Origin: Opisthocomus hoazin
Taxonomy: Eukaryota; Chordata; Aves; Opisthocomiformes; Opisthocomidae
Reading direction: 5' to 3'
DNA length: 64,000 bases
Assembly (NCBI RefSeq): GCF_030867145.1
Contig: NC_134443.1
Span: 3,871,977 to 3,935,976, forward strand
Shown here: piece by piece, positions 63,652-64,000 of the stretch
How the letters are laid out: each line of letters starts with the position of its first letter
How positions within the stretch are numbered: position 1 is the first letter of the stretch
Program-made: the position numbers and the translations under genes
Notes under the pieces: generated by a model
Told to the model about the DNA's origin: nothing
Database searches by the model: none
Seen by the model: only the letters and a program-made list of their open reading frames with translations

Positions 63652-64000
63652 TTTATTAAATAAAATATATTAACATATACTCTCTCCAGTGCCCCCCCTC
63701 GCTAGCCCCCCCGGTTAGTAGCTAGAGCTGAAAGACACCCCCCCCTCCCCCACCCGCACACACTAATGGGGGCTGTGCCCGTTTTCCCAGTCCGGTACCC
63801 CCTCCCTCCCAGTATGGCACTGGGGGAGGCTGGAAGGACCACCCCCGCCCCCCCCCAGATCAGACTGGCTGGTTGGGGGGGGGGGCTGCCAGTTCTGCCC
63901 CCCCAAAGTGGGGGTGTGGGGGTCCTTCTAAGGGACATTTCCCCAGTGCCTGGGGGCTTCTGGGGTGTTGGGGGGTCTGGGGTCCCCCCCCTTGCGCATA
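63652..64000 (-). other. 3' end of a minus-strand transcript (PEA15 by synteny)
   Basis: tttatt at 63652-63657 reads AATAAA on minus, followed upstream by AT-rich then unique 3'-UTR-like sequence to the window edge. No coding exon is visible. In human the gene tail-to-tail with DCAF8 is PEA15, which has a long 3' UTR, so PEA15 is the best guess; nothing in the sequence itself proves it. Confidence 0.35.

Overview
This is vertebrate nuclear DNA, almost certainly avian. It is very GC-rich, its introns are mostly 70-400 bp and obey GT-AG, gene spacers are often under 1 kb, and G/C-rich minisatellites are everywhere. The proteins are single-copy vertebrate orthologs that map to human 1q21-q23, a set that in birds lies on a small gene-dense microchromosome (chicken chr25). 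I recognised no interspersed element of the CR1, LTR or SINE type.

Layout, left to right: PCP4L1 (-, 5' end only), NR1I3/CAR (+), TOMM40L (-), APOA2 (+), UFC1 (+), USP21 (+), PPOX (+), B4GALT3 (-), ADAMTS4 (-), NDUFS2 (+), FCER1G (+), an Fc-receptor-like ITIM receptor (-), PEX19 (+), DCAF8 (+), and finally the 3' end of a minus-strand transcript that synteny suggests is PEA15. Thirteen coding sequences were rebuilt exon by exon. Every splice junction keeps frame and every total is a multiple of three; most lengths are close to the human proteins (for example PPOX 477 aa, DCAF8 596, NDUFS2 460, UFC1 164).

The genes do not form one pathway. Themes present are hepatic and lipid/xenobiotic function (NR1I3, APOA2), mitochondrial import, complex I and haem synthesis (TOMM40L, NDUFS2, PPOX), ubiquitin-like systems (UFC1, USP21, DCAF8), peroxisome biogenesis (PEX19), Golgi/extracellular functions (B4GALT3, ADAMTS4) and immune receptor signalling (FCER1G beside an ITIM receptor). 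Housekeeping promoters repeatedly carry AAGATGGCGGC (YY1-type) motifs; APOA2, NR1I3 and PPOX have tissue-type elements (DR1/FOXA, DR1, GATA).

Most notable: ADAMTS4 whose first exon joins the signal peptide almost directly to the cysteine/furin end of the prodomain; an in-frame alternative first exon of USP21; a five-Ig-domain receptor with three tail tyrosine motifs next to FCER1G; a UFC1-to-FCER1G block inverted relative to the human order; and large intronic minisatellites in the FCR-like, PEX19 and DCAF8 genes.
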